A stretch of DNA of 47,200 nt from Brumimicrobium sp964346075 (GTDB lineage: Bacteria > Bacteroidota > Bacteroidia > Flavobacteriales_D > Crocinitomicaceae), in assembly GCA_964346075.1 (NCBI GenBank), contig CAYFTH010000006.1, positions 1-47,200 on the forward strand, written 5' to 3'. Below are positions 26,859-35,548 of the stretch, piece by piece. A model generated the notes under the pieces. That model searched no databases. It saw only the letters and a list, made by a program, of their open reading frames with translations, and was not told the DNA's origin. Position 1 is the stretch's first letter. The number at the start of each line of letters is the position of its first letter. The position numbers and the translations under genes are program-made.

Positions 26859-27680
26859 ATGAAAGCATTGAAATATAGCGTTATGCTCGGCATCTTTTTA
26901 TACCTTACCGCGGCCTGTGATCAAAAAGTAAAAACCGCTGAAAAGAATCCGCCGGAAAACACAGAAAATGCTGCAGAGACACAGGTAAAGCAATATCCTG
27001 CAGCCGAAAAGATGGAGGAAATCGATCGAATCGCCCCAGAACTTCAACAAGTAGAGTCGCTGCGTTGGGAAAACACCGAAGGTGCTCAATCCAGCTTCGT
27101 AGAAGTTCAGGCATACTTGAATGACGATCAACAACCACTAAAAATCGTGGAACACTTCATCAACGGAGGGTACAACGGACAAGGTGAACGCCAATACTAT
27201 TTCAAAAACGGAAAAGTTATTGCATTTTATGAAAAGAAAGACGATTGGATCGATACAACACAGTCCGTCTACGTGGAAACGCAAACTTTTTACAATGAAG
27301 AGGAACCAGTTTCCACCCGAACGCGCAGTGCTGATTATGCCGATGAAATAGAAAAATCAGATTGGAAAGAGATACAACCATCCCACCATTCTTTACAAAC
27401 AGTCAATCAGATACTGGGTGGAGAGGGACGTTTTGAAACCCACTTTATCAGTGTTATTAAAGGAGGTAATCAATTATTTTTACTTCTAGGGGAACCAAAA
27501 AAAGACAATCGCTATATCACCACCGTTCGTGTAGATCAGAAAACACCTTTTATCGATGACCTCATTCAACACCTCGAAGAATATAAATACAAACCTGTTG
27601 ACATTGAATTTAAAGTTGTTGGAGGTAGCGGAGAACCAAAATTTCGCGTACTTACCAAGGCGCAATGGAAAGATGAATAA
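26859..27680 (+). CDS. Lipoprotein of unknown function
   Basis: This protein is not recognised. Its 273 residues carry a lipoprotein signal peptide ending LTAAC (Cys20). A Glu/Asn/Thr-rich linker follows to about residue 60. The folded part has strands such as VVEHFINGGYNGQGERQYYFKNGKVIAFYEKKDDW around 100-130 (core GERQYYFKNGKVIAFYEKK), like repeats seen in MORN-like or toxin-immunity lipoproteins. It sits just downstream of the terminator with no TAnnTTTG element in between. Its 39-base spacer to nadC holds a separate promoter, so it may be transcribed by a weak promoter or read-through. Confidence 0.75.
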   Translation: MKALKYSVMLGIFLYLTAACDQKVKTAEKNPPENTENAAETQVKQYPAAEKMEEIDRIAPELQQVESLRWENTEGAQSSFVEVQAYLNDDQQPLKIVEHFINGGYNGQGERQYYFKNGKVIAFYEKKDDWIDTTQSVYVETQTFYNEEEPVSTRTRSADYADEIEKSDWKEIQPSHHSLQTVNQILGGEGRFETHFISVIKGGNQLFLLLGEPKKDNRYITTVRVDQKTPFIDDLIQHLEEYKYKPVDIEFKVVGGSGEPKFRVLTKAQWKDE

Positions 27681-27707
27681 TTACTTCGTTAACTCTATTA
27701 TTCTGAG

Positions 27708-27715
27708 TAATTTTG
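27708..27715 (+). promoter_or_regulatory. -7 element for nadC, 4 nt before the start codon
   Basis: TAATTTTG matches TAnnTTTG, and a partial -33 (TTCG at 27685-27688) lies 19 bases upstream. It ends 4 nt before the nadC ATG, predicting a leaderless transcript. Confidence 0.55.
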
Positions 27716-27719
27716 CAAC

Positions 27720-28559
27720 ATGATAGATTCAATCATTGAACTGGCGCTGAAAGAGGACATTGGTGAGGGCGATCATACCTCATCATCCTGCGTACCAGAA
27801 GAAGCAAGAGGCGAAGCTGAGTTATTGGTCAAAGATGCAGGTATAATTGCTGGTGTTGAATTGGCCAAACGTGTTTTCAACCACTATGACGATCAATTGA
27901 AGGTGGAGGTCTTGATACACGATGGTTCTAAAGTATCGCCTGGAGATATAGCTTTTCGCGTCGAAGGCTCCTCACGTTCCATCCTTGCAACGGAACGTTT
28001 AGTGCTGAATTTCATGCAGCGTATGAGTGCTATCGCATCAGAAACTAAAAAAGTTACGGACATCATTTCCGGTACCAAAGCCTCCCTGCTTGACACGCGC
28101 AAAACGACACCAGGTATCCGTGCACTGGAGAAGTGGGCAGTAACCATTGGTGGTGGTTACAATCACAGGTATGGACTCTATGATATGATCATGATAAAAG
28201 ACAATCATATCGATTACGCAGGAGGTATTACCAAGGCTATCGAACGTGCCAATGCTTACATTAATAATAAAAAGCTTAAGATCAATATTGAAATTGAGGT
28301 ACGCAACGAGCAAGAGCTCGATGAAGTTTTATCCATTCAAAAAGTCGATCGCATTATGCTCGATAACTTTTCGCCTCAGCAAATTGAGGATGTCCTTCCA
28401 AAAATACCCGGACATATTGAGACGGAAGCATCCGGGGGTATAACAAAAGAAAACATTCGCGCTTATGCTGAAACGGGCGTCAACTTTATCTCTTCTGGCG
28501 CGCTTACACATTCAGTAACTTCATTAGATCTTAGTCTTAAAGCAGTTTTTCATTCATAA
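27720..28559 (+). CDS. nadC: Nicotinate-nucleotide pyrophosphorylase (quinolinate phosphoribosyltransferase)
   Basis: This cytoplasmic enzyme of de novo NAD synthesis converts quinolinate and PRPP to nicotinate mononucleotide. The 279 residues are family-normal. The N-terminal domain begins with the DIGEGDHTS motif at residues 13-21. The barrel domain carries LDTRKTTPGIRALEKWAV, HRYGLYDMIMIKDNH, and the C-terminal MLDNF and EASGGI motifs, all conserved in NadC. No nadA or nadB gene is next to it. It is followed 9 nt later by an unknown protein and then a thioesterase, so it leads a small operon. It has its own leaderless-type promoter. Confidence 0.96.
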   Translation: MIDSIIELALKEDIGEGDHTSSSCVPEEARGEAELLVKDAGIIAGVELAKRVFNHYDDQLKVEVLIHDGSKVSPGDIAFRVEGSSRSILATERLVLNFMQRMSAIASETKKVTDIISGTKASLLDTRKTTPGIRALEKWAVTIGGGYNHRYGLYDMIMIKDNHIDYAGGITKAIERANAYINNKKLKINIEIEVRNEQELDEVLSIQKVDRIMLDNFSPQQIEDVLPKIPGHIETEASGGITKENIRAYAETGVNFISSGALTHSVTSLDLSLKAVFHS

Positions 28560-28568
28560 TAGTATAAC

Positions 28569-29057
28569 ATGTCACAACAATTAACCGTTAAAAATATTGA
28601 GCAAGCCGTATTGAAAATAGACGATATGGATGCTGATAGCCTCGAAAAATTATCAGAAGCACATGTCCTGGCTCAGGAAAACTTTGTTGGCTATGTACTT
28701 TCATCGGCGATCGAATACAAAAACGATGAGTTGCTGGAATTACTTATGTATTATTTCAACATTTTTTCGGAGGCATTTGCACTACAAGGGATACAATGGA
28801 AAACGATTGATGACGAAGCCATTGAAAATTTTCAGGAGGAATATATTCAAACCCTTGATGAGTACATGGAGACAGAAGATAATGATCTCATAGCTTCTAT
28901 GTGCAATCAACCCAACATGGTTTCCTTTTTACTCAGTGAAATTGATGCAGAAGATGAAAATGGCGAGCAATTGTCCGACGAAACTGCCACCTATCTCTTT
29001 ATTGTAGGAGTTGCTATGATTGCATTGATGAACCGTTCCATACAAAATCAATCATGA
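28569..29057 (+). CDS. Acidic helical protein of unknown function
   Basis: This cytoplasmic protein of 162 residues is not recognised. It is strongly acidic and predicted mostly helical, with no signal peptide or membrane segment except a mildly hydrophobic C-terminal helix (FIVGVAMIALM). It lies 9 nt after nadC and overlaps the thioesterase start in an ATGA. It is thus translationally coupled to its downstream neighbour and part of the same operon. No motif indicates a function. Coding is supported by spacing and overlap. Confidence 0.75.
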   Translation: MSQQLTVKNIEQAVLKIDDMDADSLEKLSEAHVLAQENFVGYVLSSAIEYKNDELLELLMYYFNIFSEAFALQGIQWKTIDDEAIENFQEEYIQTLDEYMETEDNDLIASMCNQPNMVSFLLSEIDAEDENGEQLSDETATYLFIVGVAMIALMNRSIQNQS

Positions 29058-29461
29058 GCCCAGAAGCAATTGTTCAAAAAATGATGGACGGTGATGCGTT
29101 TTCTCAGTGGTTGGGCATCGAAGTTGAAACTATTCTTGAAGGGTATGCAAAATTAAAAATGACGGTTCGTCAGGAAATGGTCAATGGTTTTTCCATAGCT
29201 CATGGCGGCATAACGTACAGCATTTCTGATTCGGCCCTGGCTTTTGCTTCCAACAGCTACGGAAAACAATGCGTGAGTATCGAAACCTCTATTTCACATA
29301 CACGACCCGTTAAAATCGGTGATGAATTGACCGCCGAATGCAAAGAATTAAATCGGGGAAAAAGCATTGGAATATATGAAGTGACCACCTATAATCAAGA
29401 TCATAAAAAAGTAAGTTTGTTTAAAGGTACAGTTCATGTTTCAGATCGGGATTGGTCTTGA
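29054..29461 (+). CDS. PaaI-type hotdog thioesterase
   Basis: A 135-residue hotdog-fold acyl-CoA thioesterase, most like hydroxyphenylacetyl-CoA thioesterase PaaI. The signature is NGFSIAHGGITYSISDSALAFASNSYG at about 44-70 (core IAHGGITYSISDSALA), with the catalytic Asp in SDSAL after the HGG turn. Size and motif match the family. The start codon overlaps the previous stop as ATGA. No phenylacetate (paa) genes are present, so it may have a general role in clearing acyl-CoAs. The substrate is inference. Confidence 0.88.
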   Translation: MSPEAIVQKMMDGDAFSQWLGIEVETILEGYAKLKMTVRQEMVNGFSIAHGGITYSISDSALAFASNSYGKQCVSIETSISHTRPVKIGDELTAECKELNRGKSIGIYEVTTYNQDHKKVSLFKGTVHVSDRDWS

Positions 29462-29462
29462 T

Positions 29463-30836
29463 TCAAATCCTCAGCAGCCATCTGACCCATTTCATTTTCT
29501 TTTTGGTGTAGGGCGGATACTTGAAGTCCGGATCCAACCATGTTGATTTATCCAAGATACTCTTGTAATGGGTAAAAGCATCAAACCCTGCTTTGCCGTG
29601 ATAATTACCTATTCCGCTATCACCTACTCCGCCAAAAGGCAATTTGCTGTTCGTAATATGCATAATTGTATCATTAATTGCACCACCACCAAAACGCAAC
29701 TCACTGATCACCTGGTCTTTTACGGATCGCTTATTGGTAAATAAATAGCACGACAAGGGCGACGGTTTTTCTTTAATTTTTGCTAATAACGGCGTCAGAT
29801 GCTCAAATGTAATCACAGGTAAAATAGGCCCAAAAATTTCGTCCTCCATAATTTTATCATCGAAAGTGACATTATCCATAACAGTCGGCTCAATACAGCG
29901 GCGTTCTTTATCCAAGTTCCCACCATAAACAACTTGATCATCCTGAATGAGTTTTTCGAGGCGTTGAACGTTTTTATCGTTGATAATTTGCACGTAATTC
30001 CCTTTATCAGCATCATAGTTCATCTCCGCAATACGGTTGATTAGACGCTGAATAAATTCCGCTTTAACCTCCTTTGCAACAGCGACATAATCGGGAGCGA
30101 TACACGTCTGTCCAGCATTCAAAAATTTCCCCCAAACAATTCGTCGCACAGCGAGATCGAGATTCGCATCCTTCGTAATGATTGCAGGGCTTTTACCTCC
30201 TAATTCAAGGGTGACTGGAACCAGGTTTTCAGCAGCAGCTCGATAGACGATTTTTCCTACGGGAACGCTTCCGGTAAAAAATATTTTATCCCATTTCAGT
30301 TTTAAAAGCGCCGTCGTTTCCTCAACACCTCCTTCCACAACCTGGAAATATGCTGGATCAAAATAATCCCCGACGAGCTCGGCAATCACGCTACTCGTGT
30401 TCGACGGTACTTCACTGGGCTTTAACGTCATCGTGCACCCAGCAGCCATAGCCGCAATGACAGGCGCAAACGATAGTTGAAACGGATAATTCCACGCTCC
30501 AATAATCAATGTACTACCTAAAGGATCCGGATAGATAAAGCTTTTGGCAGGGAAATTTATGACGTTTGTATTGACCCTTTTCCTCCGCGACCAATTTCGT
30601 AATTTCGCAATCGCTTCATCAATATCCAGATAAAGAAGTGCCAACTCATTCGTAAATGTATCGAATTCCGACTTTTTGAAATCAGCATTGATAGCAGCAT
30701 TCAAACGATCTTCATTCTCTTTCAGCATATCCCGCAACCGCTTGAGTTTTTCTTTCCTGAATCGAACTGATCGCGTAGCTTGAGATTCAAAGTAGGCTTG
30801 CTGGTCGGTTAAATATTTATCTATCTTTTTATCCAT
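29463..30836 (-). CDS. Aldehyde dehydrogenase, class 3-like
   Basis: This 457-residue NAD(P)-dependent enzyme oxidises aliphatic or aromatic aldehydes to acids. It resembles the short ALDH3/ConiferALDH-type enzymes, which lack the N-terminal extension of other ALDHs. Key residues: Asn116 in GAWNYPFQ, Glu211 in VTLELGGKSP (general base), nucleophile Cys245 in GQTCIAPDY, and IFGPILPV near 337. The C-terminal hydrophobic end (KKMKWVRWLLRI) suggests membrane association, as in ALDH3A2-like enzymes. It is convergent with the thioesterase (stops 1 nt apart) and divergent from the flippase. Substrate is unknown. Confidence 0.94.
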   Translation of the reverse strand: MDKKIDKYLTDQQAYFESQATRSVRFRKEKLKRLRDMLKENEDRLNAAINADFKKSEFDTFTNELALLYLDIDEAIAKLRNWSRRKRVNTNVINFPAKSFIYPDPLGSTLIIGAWNYPFQLSFAPVIAAMAAGCTMTLKPSEVPSNTSSVIAELVGDYFDPAYFQVVEGGVEETTALLKLKWDKIFFTGSVPVGKIVYRAAAENLVPVTLELGGKSPAIITKDANLDLAVRRIVWGKFLNAGQTCIAPDYVAVAKEVKAEFIQRLINRIAEMNYDADKGNYVQIINDKNVQRLEKLIQDDQVVYGGNLDKERRCIEPTVMDNVTFDDKIMEDEIFGPILPVITFEHLTPLLAKIKEKPSPLSCYLFTNKRSVKDQVISELRFGGGAINDTIMHITNSKLPFGGVGDSGIGNYHGKAGFDAFTHYKSILDKSTWLDPDFKYPPYTKKKMKWVRWLLRI

Positions 30837-30919
30837 AGGTCTAATTTAATGATTTAAAACATTTGATCGCCATTATCGTTCAGTCCACAGTTTCGTTCAA
30901 CATAACGATAGGGTTTTCT

Positions 30920-30927
30920 TATATTTG
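30920..30927 (+). promoter_or_regulatory. -7 element for the flippase gene
   Basis: TATATTTG is an exact TAnnTTTG match 24 nt before the ATG at 30952. It overlaps the upstream in-frame TTG at 30925 and so argues against that codon as the start. Confidence 0.55.
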
Positions 30928-30951
30928 TTCTTGCTGCAGAAGGTTAAAATC

Positions 30952-32391
30952 ATGCAAAAGAAATTTTTCGGTAATTTAATCATGATCATAGTGCTCAACT
31001 TGTTGATCAAGCCGTTCTATCTTTTTGCGATCGATGCACAAGTTCAGAATACAGTTGGGGCAGAAGATTATGGCATGTATTTTTCACTGTTGAACTTCTC
31101 CTTCCTCTTCAATATCGTCCTGGATATTGGTATCAATAATTACAACACAAAAAATATTGCGCAACACCCCAATACTGTGGTGAAATATATCGGTCCCATC
31201 CTCGGGTTAAGATTCATCTTAGGCGGTGCCTATTTCGCGCTGAGTATAGGACTGGCTTTACTTTTGGGTTATGACAATTTTCAAATGCACCTGTTGTCAC
31301 TCCTCGTTTTCAATCAGTTTTTGGCGGGGCTTCTCCTCTATTTGAGAAGTAATTTTGCGGGGTTACACTTATTTCGAATAGATGCTATTTTATCTGTACT
31401 TGATCGTTTTTTACTGATTATTATCTGCGCAGTGCTTTTGTACAGTTCATGGATAGAAACCCCTTTCAAAATCGAATGGTTTGTTTACGCCCAAACAGTT
31501 ACCTATTTCATCACTGTTTTAGTAGCACTGGTGCTTTCTTATATCAAAATTGGCCGCGTTCAATTTGCATTTCGACAGTTATTTTCGAGAGCTCTTCTTA
31601 AACAAAGTACGCCCTATGCCCTGCTTATTTTGCTCATGATGCTCTACACGCGGATGGATGCCGTAATGATTGAACGACTTTTACCCGATGGACAAGAACA
31701 AGCTGGGGTATACGCTCAAGGCTTTCGACTCCTGGACGCCGTCAATATGTTCGCCTTTTTAGTAGCTGGATTATTGCTACCGATTTTTGCTCGTCAAATT
31801 AAACAACGGGAGTCCATCAAGCCCATCCTGAATTCGGCGGCACTCATGCTGATAGGTACAGCGCTTGTATTGGGTATAGCAGCAAGTCAATCGGCGCTCA
31901 CCCTCATGGAAATGATTTATAGTCAAGAAGTTGTAGCAGCCAGCCAATCATTTCAGTGGATCATCTTAAGTTTTATACCGATGGCCGCTAGTCACGTTTT
32001 TGGCACCTTACTTACTGCCAATGGAAATTTAAAATTGCTCAATCGGATGGCTCTCATTGGTATCGCTGCTAATTTTACGGCGAATCTCATCTTTATCCCT
32101 ATTTTCAAAGCAGAAGGAGCGGCATTTGCTACACTGGGCACACAATCACTCACCGCACTTATTCAGATACTGTTAGTACTGCGCGTATTCCAACTGAATA
32201 TCCATTATCAACATATCACTAAAATTTTCGCACTCATCGCTGTGGTGCTAACCATTTCTCATTACGTACCTTTTTGGATCAACGATGTTTTGAGTTTTTT
32301 CGTCACCCTTTTAACAGGATCAGCGGCACTATTCCTGCTGCGTATAGTAGATATCAAAACCATTGTTAAATTATTGCGCGAAAAAACATAG
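30952..32391 (+). CDS. Polysaccharide (lipid-linked oligosaccharide) flippase, Wzx/MATE-like
   Basis: This is an inner-membrane protein of 479 residues with about 12-14 hydrophobic segments and few charged residues between them. It is of the polysaccharide biosynthesis/MVF superfamily that flips lipid-linked glycans. The N-terminus contains FGNLIMIIVLNLLIKPFYLF and the conserved GAEDYGMYF region, with INNYNTKNIA (an N-x-G/A-rich loop) soon after. The segment LLMMLYTRMDAVMIERL near 235 and the paired-helix repeat after it are family-typical. The ATG at 30952 is used because the alternative TTG nine codons upstream lies inside the -7 promoter element. A glycosyltransferase is in the window but 30 kb away. 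Substrate is unknown. Confidence 0.88.
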   Translation: MQKKFFGNLIMIIVLNLLIKPFYLFAIDAQVQNTVGAEDYGMYFSLLNFSFLFNIVLDIGINNYNTKNIAQHPNTVVKYIGPILGLRFILGGAYFALSIGLALLLGYDNFQMHLLSLLVFNQFLAGLLLYLRSNFAGLHLFRIDAILSVLDRFLLIIICAVLLYSSWIETPFKIEWFVYAQTVTYFITVLVALVLSYIKIGRVQFAFRQLFSRALLKQSTPYALLILLMMLYTRMDAVMIERLLPDGQEQAGVYAQGFRLLDAVNMFAFLVAGLLLPIFARQIKQRESIKPILNSAALMLIGTALVLGIAASQSALTLMEMIYSQEVVAASQSFQWIILSFIPMAASHVFGTLLTANGNLKLLNRMALIGIAANFTANLIFIPIFKAEGAAFATLGTQSLTALIQILLVLRVFQLNIHYQHITKIFALIAVVLTISHYVPFWINDVLSFFVTLLTGSAALFLLRIVDIKTIVKLLREKT

Positions 32392-32392
32392 G

Positions 32393-32713
32393 TTAAGCGC
32401 GAAGTTGGCGCACCGGATTCACGGGAATAAAAGAGTTTAAGGCCACTTCACTCCATCCTTTCTCACTACAATTCAGCGTGAATATCCTCCCTTCCTCAGT
32501 TGAATAACAATTGAAGTCATCACTCAAAGAAACCGCTATTCCACAGGCATTCATTTTAGCAAAAAGTTGATTTAAATCCGTATGATCGAGTACCAACGTT
32601 GAGGCAATCCATTCGTTATTCTGTAAAAATCGTACCTCAACAGAAGCTTTATTGTTGTGTTCTTCGATTTGTATGTGCTGTACTGTAAGGTTATCAAATA
32701 TCGTTCTCATCAT
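32393..32713 (-). CDS. Small protein of unknown function
   Basis: This protein of 106 residues is not recognised. It has no signal peptide and is predicted cytoplasmic, with alternating strands and one helix (LNQLFAKMNACGIAVSL). It is convergent with the flippase, with stop codons 1 nt apart. The -7 element at 32735-32742 on the minus strand gives a 21-nt gap to the start codon (ATG at 32713 or 32710). Its own promoter and adjacency to a stop support it being real. No function can be named. Confidence 0.7.
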   Translation of the reverse strand: MMRTIFDNLTVQHIQIEEHNNKASVEVRFLQNNEWIASTLVLDHTDLNQLFAKMNACGIAVSLSDDFNCYSTEEGRIFTLNCSEKGWSEVALNSFIPVNPVRQLRA

Positions 32714-32734
32714 TCCTGTTTTTTAAGTTCATCA

Positions 32735-32742
32735 CAAACTTA
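32735..32742 (-). promoter_or_regulatory. -7 element for the 32713 minus-strand gene
   Basis: The minus strand reads TAAGTTTG, an exact TAnnTTTG match 21 nt before the ATG. No TTG at -33 is found. Confidence 0.4.
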
Positions 32743-32862
32743 CGACAGCAGAACGTAAACTATTTACGTTCCAATATTTCAACCAAAAAAATACAAGAAC
32801 AACGAGAATTTTGTACCTTGTCAAATTCAGTAAACGTACTTACAATATTAAAAAGAAAGACT

Positions 32863-34155
32863 ATGAGATACGAACCGATCGACAAGCGATTATTTGAAAG
32901 AAACAGAACCAAATTTATGCAAAAAATGAAGGCGGGAGCTTTGGCTGTCTTCAATTCGAACGATATTTATCCGATAAGTGCAGATAGTTCGATCCCTTTT
33001 CATCAACACAGAGATATTTTTTATTTATCAGGTGTTGATCAGGAGGAGAGTATTCTTGTGCTTTTCCCTGATGCTTCTGATAAAAAATTTCGCGAGGTAC
33101 TATTCCTACGTGAAACGAACGAGCATATTGCAGTTTGGGAAGGTGAGAAATTAACCAAAGAGGCGGCGCATGAAGCTACTGGTATCAAAACTGTTTTCTG
33201 GCTAAAAGAATTTGACCAGGTCTTTAAAAGAATGATGGCAGAGGCCGAGGCAATCTACTTCAATACCAACGAGCATTTACGCGGAAACACGGAAGTTGAG
33301 CTTCGTGAAGATCGATTCATTAACTGGTGTAAAAAGGAGTATCCAGCGCATCAAGTTCATAAAAGTGCACCGATTTTACATGAGATCAGGTCTGTAAAAG
33401 AGGATATCGAATTAGAGATCATGCAAAAAGCATGTGACATCACAACAGGTGCCGTGCATCGTGTCATGGAATTCATCAAACCGGGGGTTTGGGAACACGA
33501 GATTGAAGCTGAGATCATTCATGAATTCACCAAAAACAGAGCTAAAGGTTTTGCCTATACGCCAATCATCGCAACAGGCGCAAATGCATGTGTGTTGCAC
33601 TACATTGAAAATAAAGACCAATGCAAAGATGGTGATGTCATTTTGATGGATTTCGGTGCTGAATATGCGAATTACTGTTCAGATCAAACACGTGCATTCC
33701 CGGTCAGCGGAAAATATACCGAACGACAGAAAGAAGTATACAACGCAGTACTTCACGTGAAAAAAGAAGCTGAAAAACTCCTTGTACCTGGCACATTAAT
33801 TCCTGAGTATCACAAGGAAGTTGGTAAACTTATGGAAGAACAATTGGTTAAGCTGAAATTGCTTGACAAAACAGATATAAAAAACCAACATGCAGATTGG
33901 CCTGCTTACAAAAAATATTTCATGCATGGCACGTCACACCATATTGGATTAGACACACATGATTACGGCCTCTATCACAAACCTATCTCAGCGGGAATGG
34001 TTTTCACATGTGAACCTGGAATCTACATTCCTGAAGAGAATTTAGGCATTCGTCTGGAAGATGATTTGATCATTCGTGACGGAAAAGGGCCATTGAATAT
34101 GATGCCCAATATTCCAATCGAAGTAGAAGAGATCGAGGATATAATGAATAAATAA
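32863..34155 (+). CDS. pepP: Xaa-Pro aminopeptidase (M24B)
   Basis: This 430-residue cytosolic metallopeptidase removes N-terminal residues preceding proline. It has an N-terminal AMP_N domain (about 1-165) and a pita-bread catalytic domain with the five metal ligands: Asp263 and Asp274 in MDFGAEYANYCSD, His in HGTSHHIGLDTHD, and Glu in FTCEPGIYIPEE and GIRLEDDLII. The ATG at 32863 is used because the earlier in-frame codon at 32818 is a TTG that overlaps a promoter-like TACCTTG. Length matches other Bacteroidota homologues. It is followed by the hydrolase gene with a TAATG overlap, so both are co-translated. Confidence 0.95.
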   Translation: MRYEPIDKRLFERNRTKFMQKMKAGALAVFNSNDIYPISADSSIPFHQHRDIFYLSGVDQEESILVLFPDASDKKFREVLFLRETNEHIAVWEGEKLTKEAAHEATGIKTVFWLKEFDQVFKRMMAEAEAIYFNTNEHLRGNTEVELREDRFINWCKKEYPAHQVHKSAPILHEIRSVKEDIELEIMQKACDITTGAVHRVMEFIKPGVWEHEIEAEIIHEFTKNRAKGFAYTPIIATGANACVLHYIENKDQCKDGDVILMDFGAEYANYCSDQTRAFPVSGKYTERQKEVYNAVLHVKKEAEKLLVPGTLIPEYHKEVGKLMEEQLVKLKLLDKTDIKNQHADWPAYKKYFMHGTSHHIGLDTHDYGLYHKPISAGMVFTCEPGIYIPEENLGIRLEDDLIIRDGKGPLNMMPNIPIEVEEIEDIMNK

Positions 34156-34928
34156 TGAAGAACGAGCCATTATTGAACTACAGGATAGTCGGAAACGGCT
34201 ATCCTGTTCTTTTTTTACACGGATTTTTAGAAGATCAATCCATGTGGAATTTTCTAAATAACAAATTACCTCATCATCAACTTATTCTGGTCGATCTGCC
34301 AGGACATGGAGAATCCATGCATTCTAAAAGCATCACTTCAATCCCGGAAATGGCGCGAGCCGTTGCCCGACTATTAGATGAATTAAAAATAGTATCATGC
34401 AGCTGTGTTGGTCATTCACTTGGTGGGTATGTCGCACTAGAATTGGTAGCCACGTTCCCTTCATTGATATCGCGTCTCGTATTATTGAATTCACACCCCT
34501 GGCCCGATAGTCCTACAAAAAAACAAGAACGCAGGCGCGTGGCTCAAGTCGTTGCGAAAAACAAATCACTTTTTTTAGAAACAGCAATTCCGAATCTGTA
34601 TGTCAACCCAACAGCTCATCAGCAATCCATTTCGGATTTAATTGAAGCGGCGCGAGAACTGCCTGAAGAACAAATTATTGCTGTCATCCATGCCATGCGC
34701 AAACGATCGGACCAAGAAGAAGTACTCGAGAAAAAAGCAAAACAGGCACTTATCATTCACGGCGTTGATGATCCCTTGATTAACACGGATAAAATGATCA
34801 AATTCGTTGAAAAAAGCGGAAATGATTTAACTCTACTACAACGTGCCGGACACATGAGTCATCAAGAGTCTGAACACGAAGTCACTTCTACTCTTTATCG
34901 TTTTCTTTCACTTGAAACGGATAATTAA
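34155..34928 (+). CDS. Alpha/beta hydrolase
   Basis: This 257-residue cytoplasmic serine hydrolase has the canonical fold. It has an oxyanion-site HGFLED at 22-27, nucleophile Ser88 in the elbow GHSLGGYVAL, catalytic Asp in HGVDDPLI and His in AGHMSHQESE near the C-terminus. It is similar to MenH/BioH-type hydrolases but has no cofactor genes beside it, so the substrate is unknown. Its start overlaps the aminopeptidase stop by one base (TAATG). Its last 41 bases overlap the end of the convergent gene at 34888-35178. Confidence 0.92.
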   Translation: MKNEPLLNYRIVGNGYPVLFLHGFLEDQSMWNFLNNKLPHHQLILVDLPGHGESMHSKSITSIPEMARAVARLLDELKIVSCSCVGHSLGGYVALELVATFPSLISRLVLLNSHPWPDSPTKKQERRRVAQVVAKNKSLFLETAIPNLYVNPTAHQQSISDLIEAARELPEEQIIAVIHAMRKRSDQEEVLEKKAKQALIIHGVDDPLINTDKMIKFVEKSGNDLTLLQRAGHMSHQESEHEVTSTLYRFLSLETDN

Positions 34929-35178
34929 TACGTCGATAGGCATTGAAGATCACCAACTGATAAAAACCAGGGGCTAAGGCGTCTACTTCCACTTCAAACC
35001 CATTTTTAAAATCACCTCTCGCTACAATGGCTCCAAGTTCAGAAGAAATAGCATAACTATACTCACCCTCGCAATTATAGGCGCACTTGATCGTACCTCC
35101 ATCATATTCAATATGGGGAACCTCCTTTCCACCTTGACTTGGAATCAATAAATTTTGATGTTGCTTCCTGGGTTTCAT
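34888..35178 (-). CDS. Small protein resembling a type IX sorting-tail domain, no signal peptide
   Basis: This protein of 96 residues (start 35178) has no signal peptide. The C-terminal half (IVARGDFKNGFEVEV.. LAPGFYQLVIF.. YPFQVKEN) follows the pattern of the Por-type secretion tail: a strand, a glycine turn, an xLxxGxY strand, then a short strand ending in V. The N-terminal ~25 residues are Lys/Gln-rich. A TTG start at 35187 is also in frame, but it lies inside the -7 element TATTTTTG (35192-35185). It overlaps the hydrolase 3' end by 41 bp. It could be a degraded T9SS cargo remnant or a free-standing small protein. Confidence 0.5.
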   Translation of the reverse strand: MKPRKQHQNLLIPSQGGKEVPHIEYDGGTIKCAYNCEGEYSYAISSELGAIVARGDFKNGFEVEVDALAPGFYQLVIFNAYRRINYPFQVKENDKE

Positions 35179-35184
35179 TTGAGA

Positions 35185-35192
35185 CAAAAATA
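35185..35192 (-). promoter_or_regulatory. -7 element 6 nt before the 35178 start
   Basis: On the minus strand TATTTTTG (35192-35185) ends 6 nt before the ATG at 35178. It predicts a nearly leaderless message. Confidence 0.4.
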
Positions 35193-35548
35193 ACTTTGTC
35201 CAGTAGCCCCCGGAGGCTTTATGCTCAGTTTTAGCTCAACCACACTTTTTACTCGCTGAGTCATGTCATTTTATCTTTAAAAGAAAGGCTACTTTCCGAT
35301 CTAGTTGCCGTTATCATTAAATATCCAAATGTCTCGATCTATTTGTAATGTTAATCTCATCACGTTTTTTTTAAGGTTAACAGCTAAAGTATAAAATAGA
35401 CATGGTTGATTCACCCCTCATATCTTTAGGCGTTAGAACTGTTGATTCAGTTGTAGTTATTAAGCAACAAACAGTGTAAACCACCTTGTTCATCAACCTG
35501 AAATTGATCGCTCAGTAATAAGTTTTTATTACATTTATGTAAAATCCG
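35193..35548. other. Long intergenic spacer upstream of the LytTR regulator
   Basis: 356 bases have no gene. I find no exact TAnnTTTG element in the plus-strand part that could drive the regulator. The best near-match is TATCTTTA around 35420. The inverted repeat at 35515-35532 is the only clear structure. AT-rich stretches around 35330-35400 and 35500-35545 leave room for regulatory binding. Confidence 0.5.
35515..35532. repeat. Inverted repeat before the LytTR regulator
   Basis: The arms gtaataa and ttattac are separated by gttt and end 16 bases before the ATG at 35549. This could be a leader hairpin or an operator site. Confidence 0.4.

Noticed and set aside
32818..32862. TTG start at 32818 for the Xaa-Pro aminopeptidase
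   Set aside because: The TTG falls in promoter-like sequence, and the family N-terminus begins at the ATG at 32863.
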